Assembly: GCA_024516155.1 (NCBI GenBank)
Contig: JAJJXM010000021.1
Location: 310,001-374,000 of the forward strand
DNA from: Pyronema omphalodes
Lineage: Eukaryota; Ascomycota; Pezizomycetes; Pezizales; Pyronemataceae
Reading direction: 5' to 3'
DNA length: 64,000 bases
The position numbers and the translations under genes were made by a program. Positions 21,297 to 32,099 of this stretch are shown here, one piece after another. Below the pieces are notes generated by a model, which was given only the letters and a program-made list of their open reading frames with translations, made no database searches and was not told where the DNA came from. The stretch's first letter is position 1. Every line of letters begins with the position of its first letter.

Positions 21297-22142
21297 GTAG
21301 GATGTAAAGATACCATGATCAAGGACAAGATTTTAAGATGCGGATATGTAGATTTTTTGTGAATAGTTAGTTAATCATGCTTGTTACGTTAAAAGCTTTG
21401 TTGTTGATTAGTAAAATATAGCGAGAGTTTTTTTTTTGCTTGGTAATCTACACTGTGGAGTTTATTCTACCATCCAACTGGAGAAAAATAAAACGAAAAA
21501 AAAAAAGAGTAGACATATTTTTGCAGCCCAACCGTGGTGGAGAAATATAGTGGCTTTTATAGATAATCAATAGATCACTTCATACCCAAAACATCCGAAA
21601 TTCCTTCCAATGAAATTCGTTCATATGCATATCAATAACCTAAACCCAACCCAGAACAACGCACACAACACATTTCCTCTTCACCCCCCTCTACTACCAA
21701 CATCCTCCTCAACAAGCAAGCCCAAATCCTAAAACCCAGCTCTCATCACAATCCCCCCCTCCTTACCTAACTTCAACCCTCGTACCCAATTATCACTAAA
21801 ACAAAGAATCCCTTCAATCATACAACACTATTCTCATTCACTTATTAACCCCACACAAAGCATCAAGTTAGGCGATCATTAATAGCTACCAAATCTACTC
21901 CCAACGTTGATTATAATGATAACGATTATAATGATTATGATATCCATAATACTCAAGCACAAGCACAACACCACCGCCGGTTGCTCACTCACAAACCTGC
22001 GAATCTGGGGCACTCCTACAAGGGGGTTGTAAAGAACGTAGAAAAAAAAATTATGAGGTATTATAGCCTGGTTGGAAAAGGGTGGTGAGGTGTGAGGTCT
22101 GTGTTGATGGGGAAAAAAAATATTGAAGAAGAGAAAAAATGA
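21257..22142. other. mms19 3' flank, AT-rich
   Basis: No gene was recognised. The segment contains homopolymer A and T runs (21428-21436, 21499-21508) and a C/A-rich stretch around 21650-21800. The first few hundred bases should be the mms19 3' UTR. Confidence 0.5.
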
Positions 22143-22216
22143 TGATTTCACCCAGGCTCGATCTGGGGACCTTCAGTGTGTTAGACTGATGTGATAACCA
22201 ACTACACCATGAAACC
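22143..22216 (-). tRNA. tRNA-Val(AAC), no intron
   Basis: The minus strand gives a complete 74 nt cloverleaf. The acceptor GGTTTCA pairs with TGAAATC (one G-T), the D arm contains GTGTAGTTGGTTATCAC, and the anticodon arm is TCAGT-CTAACAC-ACTGA (anticodon AAC). The T arm is CCCAG-ATCGAGC-CTGGG, with discriminator A. Loop and stem sizes are all standard. Confidence 0.95.
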
Positions 22217-23109
22217 ATATTGTTATACGCTTCGTTAAATTTTATATTTATAAAAACTGTTTTGAAATCTATTGGCTTCTGGTAAAGTATTCGATAGTCA
22301 AGAGTGATGGGCTATGATCGAAGTGGGTTATGTCAAGGTAATGAGTGCAGAGGAGTAAGCTATGCCAGGGGTGGATATTTGATCAGGGTGGATGATTATA
22401 CCAGGTTGAAGACTTATGTAAGAGGATTAAAGAATGTGGCTATTGAAGAAGAACTTATCTACAAGGGTATGTCAAGACCAGAGGGGCGAACCCAAGACAG
22501 ATAGACATGAATCAGAGCTTGGCGCGAGTAATACCTTATGATGCCATTTGCTCGGGTGGCGTAGTTCATGCTCCTGCTTGATGGGAAATGCGTGGCTTCA
22601 ACTGCATGGCTGGTAGGAGTACTGGGCAATGGTTTTTGCGTTTGCTGGGGATATTGTGTAGGGGAAAACGGTTGTTGACTTAGGACTATACAAAAACCAT
22701 TGGGATCGCGTATAGAGGATACCCTTGTAGACAGTGTATCTGTAAATGGTTTCTTGTGTGTTTTTTTCGGGGTAACGAGTGTTGCTAAAAAAAAGTTTTT
22801 TTCTTTTGGAAAAAAAAGAGATGGAGAATGCTACTTGGAAACTAACCTGAGGTCCTGAAACCTGAACCTCGAATCCCCAAAGTCCCGAATATTCCAAAAC
22901 TAATAGCGGCTTGATATCATAAAACATATATCTCATAACCCAAAGACTATATGGTCTTCAAATCCGGATATCTTGAATTTTAAGGCGGTGTAGTACATAG
23001 ATGAAGTAACCGCTGGCTCTTCATGAGTTCCAATTGACGGAAATAAATGTCAAATCGATTATAGTTCTTGAACAAGGTATATATATAACACTTTGTAGCC
23101 TGAAATACC

Positions 23110-24085
23110 GGTTCATTATCCATATAGTAAATCGCGCGGCTGGTCGATTGTTGAATCATCTCCGAGGGAGGTTCAGTCAAAGAGTAGTCAAAAATATCCC
23201 TAGAAATTATGCACACAAGCACTAGTTAAGTCATTATCAATATTTATTATGAGGTGATTTGTGTAACATAAATTATAATCAGTATACCTCGGTTGATACC
23301 TGGATCAGCATCATAGATCGGGTGCGAAGGTTGAATGTTATGAACATAGCCGGCGAAGCTGGTACTTTAGTACTATGGCCAGTGCAGGAAAAATATGCAA
23401 GGATCAAGTTGTTCAAGACCGAACACTTAATCAAGGTGGTTCTTGCATAAACTCTTAGCGATTTTGGAAATATTATTTTTGATTATTACTTACCGAGTGA
23501 TTTACTATGATTGTTATCCCACAGAAGGATTACATACCATTATATTTGATCATGTGATACCACTCGATATACAGTATTCCAACTGAGCTATGCATTTTGA
23601 GAAAGGTGGATGTATATAAATCTTTAGGTCAGAAATTTGGGAAGGTCCGTATAGTAAAGTATGCGGCTAATACGCACTTGGATTGTCGCCCTGGGAGATT
23701 CAGTCAAAGAATAGTCATAGATATCCCTATACATTATGGGCACAAATAGGAGCGCAATTATTTTCAACAATCATAGTCAACACTATTTGTGTGGCATGAT
23801 CAACGGTTAGTTGATAACTTCATCGGAATCAGGGGCTGGGTGTAAAGGGTAGATCCTATAAACATAGCCGGTGAAGCTGGTGCTTTGATACTATGGCTAG
23901 TGCAGGAAAAAGATGCGAAATGGAAAGAGATATACAAGAATCTGACTACCCATTTAGGGTAGAGCCTTGCAAAAGTCATATATAGCGATTTTGCACATCT
24001 TATTCCTGATTACGGAGGATCGAGTGATGAATTATGATATGATTGTTACACATCACAAAGAATTACTCGTACATACATTCCTCAA
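23110..24085. repeat. Diverged tandem duplication, units about 0.52 kb
   Basis: Two units are aligned by ordered landmarks. 'ttcagtcaaagagtagtca' near 23171 matches 'ttcagtcaaagaatagtca' near 23699. 'acatagccggcgaagctgg' near 23343 matches 'acatagccggtgaagctgg' near 23861. 'ctatggccagtgcaggaaaa' near 23375 matches 'ctatggctagtgcaggaaaa' near 23890. Many of the differences are transitions. Confidence 0.75.
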
Positions 24086-25222
24086 TAGGAGTAGTCAAGT
24101 CTTAGAGCTACGAAGTTTAGCCTGTTCAATCCGGTAATTTTTAGCCTCGGAATCAAGCTTTTAAATCGCAATTTCGTCACGCCAAATTGTTCCGTAAGTT
24201 CTCTCCTCTATCACTCTATTTGTTGTAAAGTTTGAATTAAGTTCTTTTTTTCATAGTGTAATTTTGTAAGAACGGTGGTTGTAGGGTTGTATGGTCCTTA
24301 ACTAGATTTATATACCAGTTTGTACTAGACTAATTAAAATATTATGACTGCTGGAGTATCCCTGGAATGTATTCTCCCCTTAAGGGAAGTAGCTTCAGAT
24401 GCGAGTATATCTGTAGCTCTTGGCTTAGGGGCACATCTCCCGTTATTAGGCTTTTTTGCAAGAGAGGTGCTTATTACCGGTTGACTGTCATTCTATCCGG
24501 GGGGAGGAGCGAGTATTATGGTATCTTCTTTACTCTGATAAAGAAATTAAAAGTGAGACAATGACTTATCTGCTGAGAGGTCGCTATCAGTGTCTGCCGA
24601 CGATACTCAACCCATCAGAGATTCTTTGTCGCGTCATGAGTTGTCACTCTGAGTCAGGGTTAGGGTCGAAGGGTAAAGCCCCGGCTCGAGACAGGGATGT
24701 CGTCCACAGCGTCGTGTTAGTCGCGGCGCAACCGAACTACATAATTTTAGGCGCAGAACATAGAAAAGTAGAATTGCTTACTGCGTCTACATAATGACTG
24801 GTTTGTAAAACTGTAATTTCGGTTAGAATGGCATGGCTTATGTATATTGTGTATCAGTTGGAAAAACAAGCTCTGGAAGTGGAGTGCCAACTGATAAAAA
24901 CGCACGAGTGCGCGGGAGTTTGTGGTTGACTTACATCCACCACACCGTGAATTCTACTGCATGGGGTCATGGAACTCTCCTTTCGTTTATTTCGTAAATT
25001 TTCTTTATTTTCGATACAAGACCTTTCCCGGACTGTAAGCTGTTAACTTCAAAAGCCGTGATAGAGGAGAAAAACCCACGATCCAGGTGGTAAGAATACT
25101 CACTCACGCTTCCACTCCCCTTCTGTACCTGACCAAAAGCGACACCAATTAGCAATGCTCTTGTTGTCGATGATTTATGGCATAAAAGCACAGCCTTGAC
25201 TGTTAGTATACCCATCGGGAAA

Positions 25223-25239
25223 CCCCCCCCCCCCCCCCC
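25223..25239. repeat. 17-base C homopolymer
   Basis: Uninterrupted C run in AT-rich non-coding DNA. Confidence 0.85.
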
Positions 25240-26494
25240 TGTAGAAACATTCAGAATCTCGCTCACACCAGAGCCCACAGTATATTCTCGTTACTTTGAT
25301 AGCTTTTAATTTTGAGTCATAGTCTAACTGCTCGGAAAATATTCAGGGGTCGGGACTAAGGTATGCCTCAGTATTACTTTGCACTAACCATTATCCTACA
25401 TTGATCAAACAGAGCACCAAAAGAAAAAGACCACGCCATATCATCCGCTTCGCCAGTGCAACTGACTAAGGGTAAATAATAGAGTTGTAGAGACTGGCCA
25501 CTGATGATTATACCAGTCGTTCAAGAATAGGTAGGATCTTAAAATATTTAGCATCCCGGAAGTTAATCTGATGCATATTCGTAACTCGTTGATTGAGGTG
25601 AAGTTACTAAAGTTTCTCGATGCTCATAGCATTTTTTTTTACGGATTAATAACTTGGTAACGAAAATCTTGAACTAGAAGCAGACCGTACGCCCGTAACC
25701 GAAAAAAAAATGATGCATAAACTCCCAATATTTCTTGTAGCTTGTGGGTTGTCGATACAATCGATGTCTTGTAAAGCTAGGTGACCCAAGTGGACGAGAT
25801 GGAAGAACATGGGGCATAGGGCATAGGGTTTAAATTTAGCATACTAGAGATTTATATAAAAGAGCTGCATGGTCGCCCGATGCATATACTTAAGAGCGAG
25901 GAGGAAGAAGCCTTATACACGGAGAGATTCAGTTTGATGCATGAAAGGCCATGAGATCGGGACCTCTTACCACAACGACGTATCGTTAAGCTACGCGGTT
26001 TCAGCTCACCACCAGGGTGAGCGACGGACAAGATATGCAGAAAGCACCCGTTGTACTCGAGTACCAGGTTGTGTTCGACGCTCTATTGTATCACCGCGCT
26101 CGACCTTTGTCCCCTCGTTCCCCTGCTATAACTGCAAATTTCAAGACAACTGCATTTCATGAAACAGCCAATATATTTTGATGAATATAGCTAAAATTGG
26201 CTATAAATAGGGTCCTTAATCCTTTACCCTTTCTCAGCAAACCTTTGAAGTCATAGTCTTGCTGTTATGACGTCTGAATTTTATGGGTGCGCCGTACTAA
26301 GGCTCCCTCTCAGTACATAGACATCAGTGGGTAACTTACCATGTCTAGACAAATTGTGTCTGTCTGATCTTGAGGACAGGATGCAACCTAACAAAACTCT
26401 GGGAGACTGCTACGGTGCCAGTGTGGGTGTGTGATGCATGATACCCACAACATTATTCACCCGACATTAGGTTACTCATTGTTAGATCACAAAT

Positions 26495-26575
26495 GTTATG
26501 TGTATCATGCATCATACATTCCACACTCATATTCTTGCGGTTGCAGTGTCCTACAATTTTTGCAGGTCGTTATTC
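26495..26575 (+). repeat. Dispersed repeat copy, partner at about 7485-7560
   Basis: It shares 'gtgtatcatgca', 'cagtgtcctaca' and 'gtcgttat'-like blocks in order with the stretch at 7485-7560, with indels between them. Family unknown. Confidence 0.45.
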
Positions 26576-27019
26576 CCACACTGATGAAGTATGTTACTCG
26601 CAATTAAGTCGGCATCCAGCACTTCTGTGTTTCTTTAATTATTTGTATTGCTTTGGAATCGATCAGCATACGAGTGTTCTTTATTTACGCCAGTTGTTCC
26701 GCCAGAGCCACGGTTATGACTGACGCGGATATCATTTGGCAAATTTGAAGTTAGCGTTTAATTCAAAGCGCGTTTGCCTTCGCGTCTGTGTTTAGTTTCG
26801 GAAACTGTATGATACCAGAAACGCTTGTTTCGTAGATTATAAATAGTTCCGTAGTAATCATAATCGCGTAGTATTCGACATCCAGTATTAGCTTTTTGTC
26901 AAAACCCCTCTTGGGCTTCCAGAACCACAGCATGAGAAAACGAATTCAGTTCCATATACAAATGCCTACCACACCTCCGCGCTTTTTCCAAACCGTCTAT
27001 GCTGCCAAATGCTTTATAT

Positions 27020-27749
27020 CTAGTACTCGCGTCCAACAGTTTTAACAACAAACGCCTTCTCCAACCTCCTGGTCTGCTCCTTGAACTCCGCGACCTCTTT
27101 CCAGCAGTCGAGGGGTCTAGTAGAGCTATTAACAAGTCAGCATTGGCCCGTCCAGACACCGAAATCCTCACGTCCCCAATCCTCAATTCTACACATCCTC
27201 CCGTCCTTTCCACTCAAGCCAAGGTAGACTCACTTTGTTCTCAGACAGCTAACAACGCTCTCTCTAGCGTTCTTAACTCCCTCGTCCAACTCAAGTACCT
27301 TGGGTACATTCTCCAATTTCGCCTTGAGCGCGTCAATCTCCCTCGAGACCTTTTCTCTGTCCAATCCGTTCTCGCTGGCAATCTGCTCGTCAAGCTTGCG
27401 GTCGATAGATGCGAGAACCTCAGACTCCCGGGCCTCTAAGCGGCGGAGCTCAGAGGCGACACGCTCCTGAATGTGGAGTTCCAAGGTTCTTTCCCGGGTG
27501 TTGTCGGTCTCGGCGGAGGACTGGAGAGTCTCCACTAGGGAGGAGGAGAAGCGGACGGGGGTTTCCCTGGGGCGTGTTAGCTGGGGTCGCTAGATTTTGT
27601 AGGCTCTGCTGCGCTTCGCTGCTCTCCGCCGGGGAGTTGAGAGAGACTCGGCTACGACTCGCCGGAGAGGAATTGAGTGACCGATCGAGGGGCTTCGCGA
27701 CTTACCCAGTGATGACGATAGGTCGTGGCGTGGAGTTGCTGCTGCCCAT
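27020..27749 (-). CDS. mic19: MICOS complex subunit Mic19 (Aim13)
   Basis: A peripheral inner-membrane subunit of the MICOS complex on the intermembrane-space side; it links Mic60 to the Mic10 subcomplex and maintains crista junctions. Minus-strand exons are 27749-27706, 27566-27234 and 27125-27020, 160 residues. The N-terminus MGSSNSTPRPIVIT carries a Gly at position 2 (a possible myristoylation signal, known for metazoan homologues) and runs into TPVRFSSSLVETLQSS. The middle is a charged coiled coil (LELHIQERVASELRRLEARESEVL...). The C-terminus has the CHCH-type pair in CLRTNSTRPLDCWKEV (CX10C) and LEKAFVVKTVGREY. The junction AA|C across the last intron regenerates CLRTN-STRPLDCW, which supports the model. 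Confidence 0.93.
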
Positions 27750-28005
27750 GGTTGTGGTGGTGATGCGTTCCGGGAGAGAACGCACTTGACGTCGGAAACT
27801 AGTTATGAGGCTTGGCTGCAGGGGCTCCGAGGTAGGTATGCATGGGAAATCACTCGATGATGGACATGACGATCATTTTAGGCAAGAGATAAGGCGGATA
27901 TTTTGAACATAATAGGGTTATTCTAGGGAGATTAATTAGACTGGTATTTTGTCTATTGATTATTCTAGACTCTACAGTATCTACTCTAAGGTAGCTTCTC
28001 CTCTA

Positions 28006-28789
28006 TTACTCCTGCTCGTCGGAGCCTACAAATGCCGCGCCCAACAAAATCGCAGGCTCGTCAATGTTATTATGCTCATAACTATTCCAATAATCAGCCC
28101 TTGTTTTCTTCAAATTTCACTGCGAACTGGTTATTCTACTCACCTCAAAGTTCCAACACCTCCAGCTTCCAAAACAAACGTCAATTTCTCTCCCAACTCC
28201 CTGCCAATCCATCTCATCGCAAACGCTCTAAGAAGATGCCCATGTGCAACCACCATCACATCTCCTGTGCTCTCTCCATTAAACGCAGGCTTATGCCACT
28301 TCTCTCTTATCTCTCTAATAATTTCATCGCATCTCTCTGTCACCTGTTCCGGCGACTCACCTCCCTCACACCCGTCCGTCCAAATATCCCACTTTCCACC
28401 TCTCTTCTCTCTAATCTCCTTCGATAACAACCCCTCATAGTCTCCGTAGTTCCATTCCGTAAGCAAGGGGGTAGTAGTTGAGTCAGTAACTTGAGATGGG
28501 AGATGGGAGTGGAGAAGCTGGAGGGTTTGTTGAGCACGGGAAAGAGGAGAGACGTAGATATGGGCCAAGTCGGAGGGCACAATCAGGCGGTTGGGACCAA
28601 TTAAAGCGCGACCAGTTTGAATGATACGCCCACGTCCCCGAGAGGTCAAAGGAAGGTCAGTGGTACTGGTGTGGCGTCCATTGAGGGACCATTCGGTTTC
28701 ACCTGGAGGATTCAGTGGGATGTTTGATGGGGATTCACTTGCCAATGGAACTTACCGTGGCGGATGATAAAGACACGGGGAGTGGGCAT
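28006..28789 (-). CDS. shb17: Histidine phosphatase, sedoheptulose-1,7-bisphosphatase Shb17-like
   Basis: Member of the histidine phosphatase superfamily, closest by recognition to yeast Shb17. That enzyme hydrolyses sedoheptulose-1,7-bisphosphate and so drives carbon into ribose-5-phosphate (riboneogenesis). Minus-strand exons are 28789-28756, 28702-28144 and 28081-28006, 222 residues (yeast 271, with longer insertions). The catalytic RHG lies at residues 10-12 (FIIRHGETEWS); further signatures are YVSPLSRAQQT, EWNYGDYEGL (catalytic acid region), WDIWTDGCEGGES and the second histidine in VVAHGHLLR. The tail SYEHNNIDEPAILLGAAF matches the family. The RHG motif is split by the first intron (HG|E). 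A broad-specificity phosphatase role remains possible. Confidence 0.93.
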
Positions 28790-29117
28790 TTTGAGGGGAA
28801 ATTTGCGAGATTTAGAATATCTGAGATTCCATCTTGCTTCCCCGCACTGATTTATATAAAATCGGCAGAATCATAATGGCGGGTTAATACGTTTTTCCGG
28901 GGCATCTCATCTTCCCGTGTTCATGGCGGGTTGTGGTTGCGTCACTACGCAGATCATAATCCCTGTAACCCTCACAAATCTGGACTCCAGACTTCTCGAC
29001 CTCCAAATTAACCGTCCGGAGCACGTCCTCCACCACCCCACCGATCTACGCTCCCCCTCGTTTCGTTTCGCCGAACTCAACTACCTACCCCGCCACGCCC
29101 CGCCTCACCCCGCTCTC
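28790..29117. promoter_or_regulatory. Divergent upstream region of shb17 and the small membrane-protein gene
   Basis: These 328 bases lie between two divergent start codons and so must hold both promoters. AT-rich on the shb17 side, C-rich and pyrimidine-rich on the other. No motif was assigned. Confidence 0.55.
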
Positions 29118-29440
29118 ATGTCCGTTCCGCAATCCCTCCTCAAGCGCCGCAGCGTTGTCCTCTCCATCTCGGCAGCTGCGATTATTGCCGTCGGCGCTTT
29201 CACCGGTGCCAGCTTGAAGCAGGGGGCGCAGTATCAGGCGCGGGTTGAGGAAGTAAAACAGCAGAGCTTGGACAATCGAATTGCAGAGTAGGGAGACTGT
29301 GCACAGTGTCTCATTGAGTCTTTACTGACATAGGCGACAGTTTGAAGGGATACCGCGCTTCACTTGAACTACAAAAGAAGGGATTGACCGAGAAGTTGTC
29401 TGCAGTAAGGGAAAAATTGGAGCAACAGAATTCGTCTTGA
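29118..29440 (+). CDS. Small single-span membrane protein with coiled coil, unknown function
   Basis: Exons are 29118-29287 and 29341-29440, 89 residues, beginning MSVPQSLLKRRSVVLSISAA. A basic N-terminus is followed by one hydrophobic segment (about residues 12-31, VVLSISAAAIIAVGAFTGAS) and then a charged helical C-terminal half (YQARVEEVKQQSLDNRIADL..., LEQQNSS end) that looks like a coiled coil. I do not recognise the family. The layout (basic N-terminus, one span, coiled coil) is common among mitochondrial inner-membrane assembly factors, but this is only inference. An upstream in-frame ATG at 28917 would add 67 residues that look non-coding, so 29118 was chosen. An alternative acceptor seven bases earlier gives an immediate stop. 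Confidence 0.72.
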
Positions 29441-29601
29441 AAAAAGCGAAGTTATGAACTAGAATATCTATTTGATTCGGGAGTTTTACGGAGTTAATTT
29501 TTGGGGATATCAATATATTATGTAGCATTATTGCCGTCTTTGCAGCAGTTCTTTTCCATGTTCCTTGGTATCGTTCCGGCATTACAATTGGAGTTATGTA
29601 T

Positions 29602-30147
29602 CTATTGCTGCTGCTCATTACCAATTCTCGCTTTGAGAATGGACAGGTCGTCGACTGGCCGGTCATCTTTGTCGGTCTTAACCATGCCCATACGCTGGAC
29701 TACTCTCATTCCGCTGTGTACTCTTCCAAAGATTGTGTGCTTTCCATCGAGCCAGGGAGTAGGTGCTAGAGTGATAAAGCTATTGAAAGTATCAGTATCT
29801 ATCCATTACGAGATTATCTAATGGGGAACATACAATTGAGATCCATTGGTGTTAGGTCCAGCATTAGCCATGCTCAAAATACCAGCTCCAGTATGCTTCA
29901 GATCATCACGAATCTCATCCTCAAACTTTCCACCATAAATTGAAGAACCACCTCTTCCAGTACCAGTAGGATCACCTCCCTGAATCATAAAATTGGGAAT
30001 GACTCTGTGAAAAGGACATCCATTGTAGTAACCGCGTGAGACTAACGTCTCAAAGTTCTTGCAGGTCTTTGGCGCGTGATCATAGTAAAGCTCAAGGGTA
30101 ATACTGCCCATTGAGGTATCGAGAGTAACGAGAGTTGGTGATGACAT
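29602..30147 (-). CDS. cyp1: Peptidyl-prolyl cis-trans isomerase, PPIL1-type cyclophilin
   Basis: Cyclophilin that catalyses proline cis-trans isomerisation; the PPIL1 type is a spliceosome-associated nuclear form. Minus-strand exons are 30147-29834 and 29779-29602, 163 residues, the usual length for this single-domain protein. It starts [21 protein letters not shown]. Active-site residues are present: the FHR of [31 protein letters not shown] and the Trp of [12 protein letters not shown]. The spliced junction regenerates GSQFFITLAP. The gene converges with the preceding small gene (161 bases apart) and is divergent from rqt4 with 219 bases between starts. Confidence 0.96.
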
Positions 30148-30366
30148 TGCTGGTTATTATCGTTTCGGTGCGCGGGACGTGTTCACGCTCAAGACGCGTT
30201 GCAAAAGAATGACAGACTCGGTAGTTGCCGTTGAGCCGCATAACCCCAAGGTGTAACAACGTCATTAAGACTCAACAGCTTCGTTTCTTCGTTTCATTGC
30301 AAACTACGCGACTCGAACGAAATATTTTAGAAACATCACGCACCGAACAAAAAACTATATAGAAAA
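30148..30366. promoter_or_regulatory. Compact bidirectional promoter between cyp1 and rqt4
   Basis: Only 219 bases separate the divergent start codons, so promoter elements are shared or overlap. The rqt4 side has a short A-rich leader ending ...tatatagaaaaATG. Confidence 0.6.
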
Positions 30367-32099
30367 ATGGCAGCTTCTGGTTCTATACAGGCGTGGGCGC
30401 TCCCGCGTATCCAACAAATCATCGATTACCTTCCCGAAGACAATCTTCTCGAAGTGATTACCTACGCCTCCACGTTACAATCCGCTGAAGAAGTCGCCGA
30501 ATACTTCAAGGTGTTTCCTCCAACTCCCCTAGATGTCCAAAAGCTTGATAAAAGTTCCACAAAATTCTACAATATCCTACTCAGTTCTAACCAAACCCCG
30601 CACAGAATCTCCTCGGCGATTCCAATACCGCACTAAACTTTATCACCGATTTCAACGCCCGACAATTCCGCACCTCCCCTAATACCCCCACCGGTAATAA
30701 TGCCTCCAACTCCGCAAACTCTTCCCGTACTGGTTCTCCCGCACCCGGGAACCAAAACCGCCGTGGAAAGAAAGGAAAGGCCCCCCTACACTCCTTCCAA
30801 CAGGCGCCCCGACAAGCCAACGATGGCCAGCAACAACTTTTCGCCAACCCTCAGGGTGTGTATATAAAAAGCAACAAAGACCTTGAAGATAGTTTCTACT
30901 CTGGTACTCGGCGAAGTACCACTCCCAAGCCTACTGAAAATGCCGCTCGTGCTCCTCCTACTCAGGCTCCTCCAGTGGGACTCGAATCAACGACATCATT
31001 CGTTGCAAAACCCGCCAAAATCCAAGAAAAACAAGCCTCTAGCTCATCAAACACCAAATCTGACAGAAAGAAGGGAGAAAAAGAAAAATTCTCCATCGTG
31101 GGTGGAACACCTATGCGTGGAGCTTCAGCCGAACGGACCGACTTAGAATTAGCCATCCGTGCCCTGGAGATGTCAACAAATTCTACATTGAATTCTGGCC
31201 GGAAACTTTGTCTTTGCCAGGGCCTAGTTCATGAAGTCTTCCAAGCTACACCCAATTGCACTAACTGCGGTAAAATTATATGCATCAAAGAAGGACTTGG
31301 CCCTTGCACCTGGTGTTCAGCTCCAATGTTAACCAACGATGAAGTCCAGGATATGATTCGCTCCTTACGAGAAGAGGCTGTGAGAGAAAGACAAGGCGCT
31401 GCAAACGGAGGTCGAGGGGTTGTGGAAGGAGCAGTGGCAGCGGCAATGAAGCCAGTGGTGGCCCAGGACGAGGGATTAAGGAAGGCAGAAGAACATCGTA
31501 ACCGGCTTCTAGGTTTCCAGGCTTCATCTGCCCAAAGAACAAAGATTATAGATCAAGCATCAGATTTTGAAATCCCAACAGCATCAGGGTTAAACCAATG
31601 GGCTACACCAGCAGAGCGTGCACTCCAGCTTAAGAGACAGCAGAAGACGATGAAGATGATTAACTGGAATGCACAGGAAGCTTACCAAAAGCGGAGGGTG
31701 GTGGTAGCGATCGATTTGAAGGGTAAAAAGGTGGTGAGGGAGATGAGGGAGATTGAAGGACCTTCTAATTCGGACTCAGAGGAGGAGGACCAGGGAGAGG
31801 CAGATAGGAGTATCGAGAGAGGTGGTGCACAAGCGCATAAGACAGCAGGACAGAGAGTGGAAAGAGAGGGCGGAGGACGGTTTAGTCATAACCCGCTTCT
31901 GAGAGGACTGGTGAAGCCCGTTTACACGCCAGAGGGAAATGGAAAAGAGACAGAGGGTGTGCTGAAGGATAGAGTGTTCAAGTGGAGGAGGGTACAGGAT
32001 AGCTTGGAGGACAACGAGGATGTGATTTTGGATGGCGGTGTAAAGGGACTGTCTGATACGATGCAGATGGAGCGTGGCGATGAGGTCGCTTGTGGATAG
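30367..32099 (+). CDS. rqt4: Activating signal cointegrator 1 (ASC-1/TRIP4)-like, Rqt4 of the ribosome quality-control trigger complex
   Basis: The yeast homologue Rqt4 acts in the RQT (Slh1-Rqt4-Cue3) complex, which splits collided ribosomes; the human homologue TRIP4 is part of ASCC. Exons are 30367-30510 and 30606-32099, 545 residues. The intron removal joins EYFK to NLLGDSNTALNFITDFNARQ, a helical N-terminal module usual for the family. A low-complexity Ser/Pro/Lys linker follows. The hallmark C2HC5 zinc finger is at about residues 250-285: CLCQGLVHEVF, then CTNCGKIIC and GPCTWC. A basic helical segment lies after it (RNRLLGFQ, then TPAERALQLKRQQK), and the tail is acidic and variable. 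The end DEVACG is poorly conserved. An extra small intron near 30855 cannot be excluded, because the frame reads through. Confidence 0.92.

Larger units (their letters stand above)
22217..27019. other. 4.8 kb AT-rich gene-free region
   Basis: No protein family was recognised in any frame. It contains the diverged tandem duplication at 23.1-24.1 kb, a 17-base C run at 25223-25239, and the second copy of the dispersed repeat near 26495-26575. A somewhat more GC-rich segment at about 24360-24790 might be a decayed element, but I found no terminal repeats or target duplication for it. Confidence 0.55.

Noticed and set aside
24360..24790. More GC-rich segment considered as a solo LTR
   Set aside because: No matching TG...CA ends or short target duplication could be found.
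30858..30858. Start of rqt4 at an internal codon (30858)
   Set aside because: The upstream exon 30367-30510 joins in frame through a good intron and supplies the conserved N-terminal module, so the gene starts at 30367.
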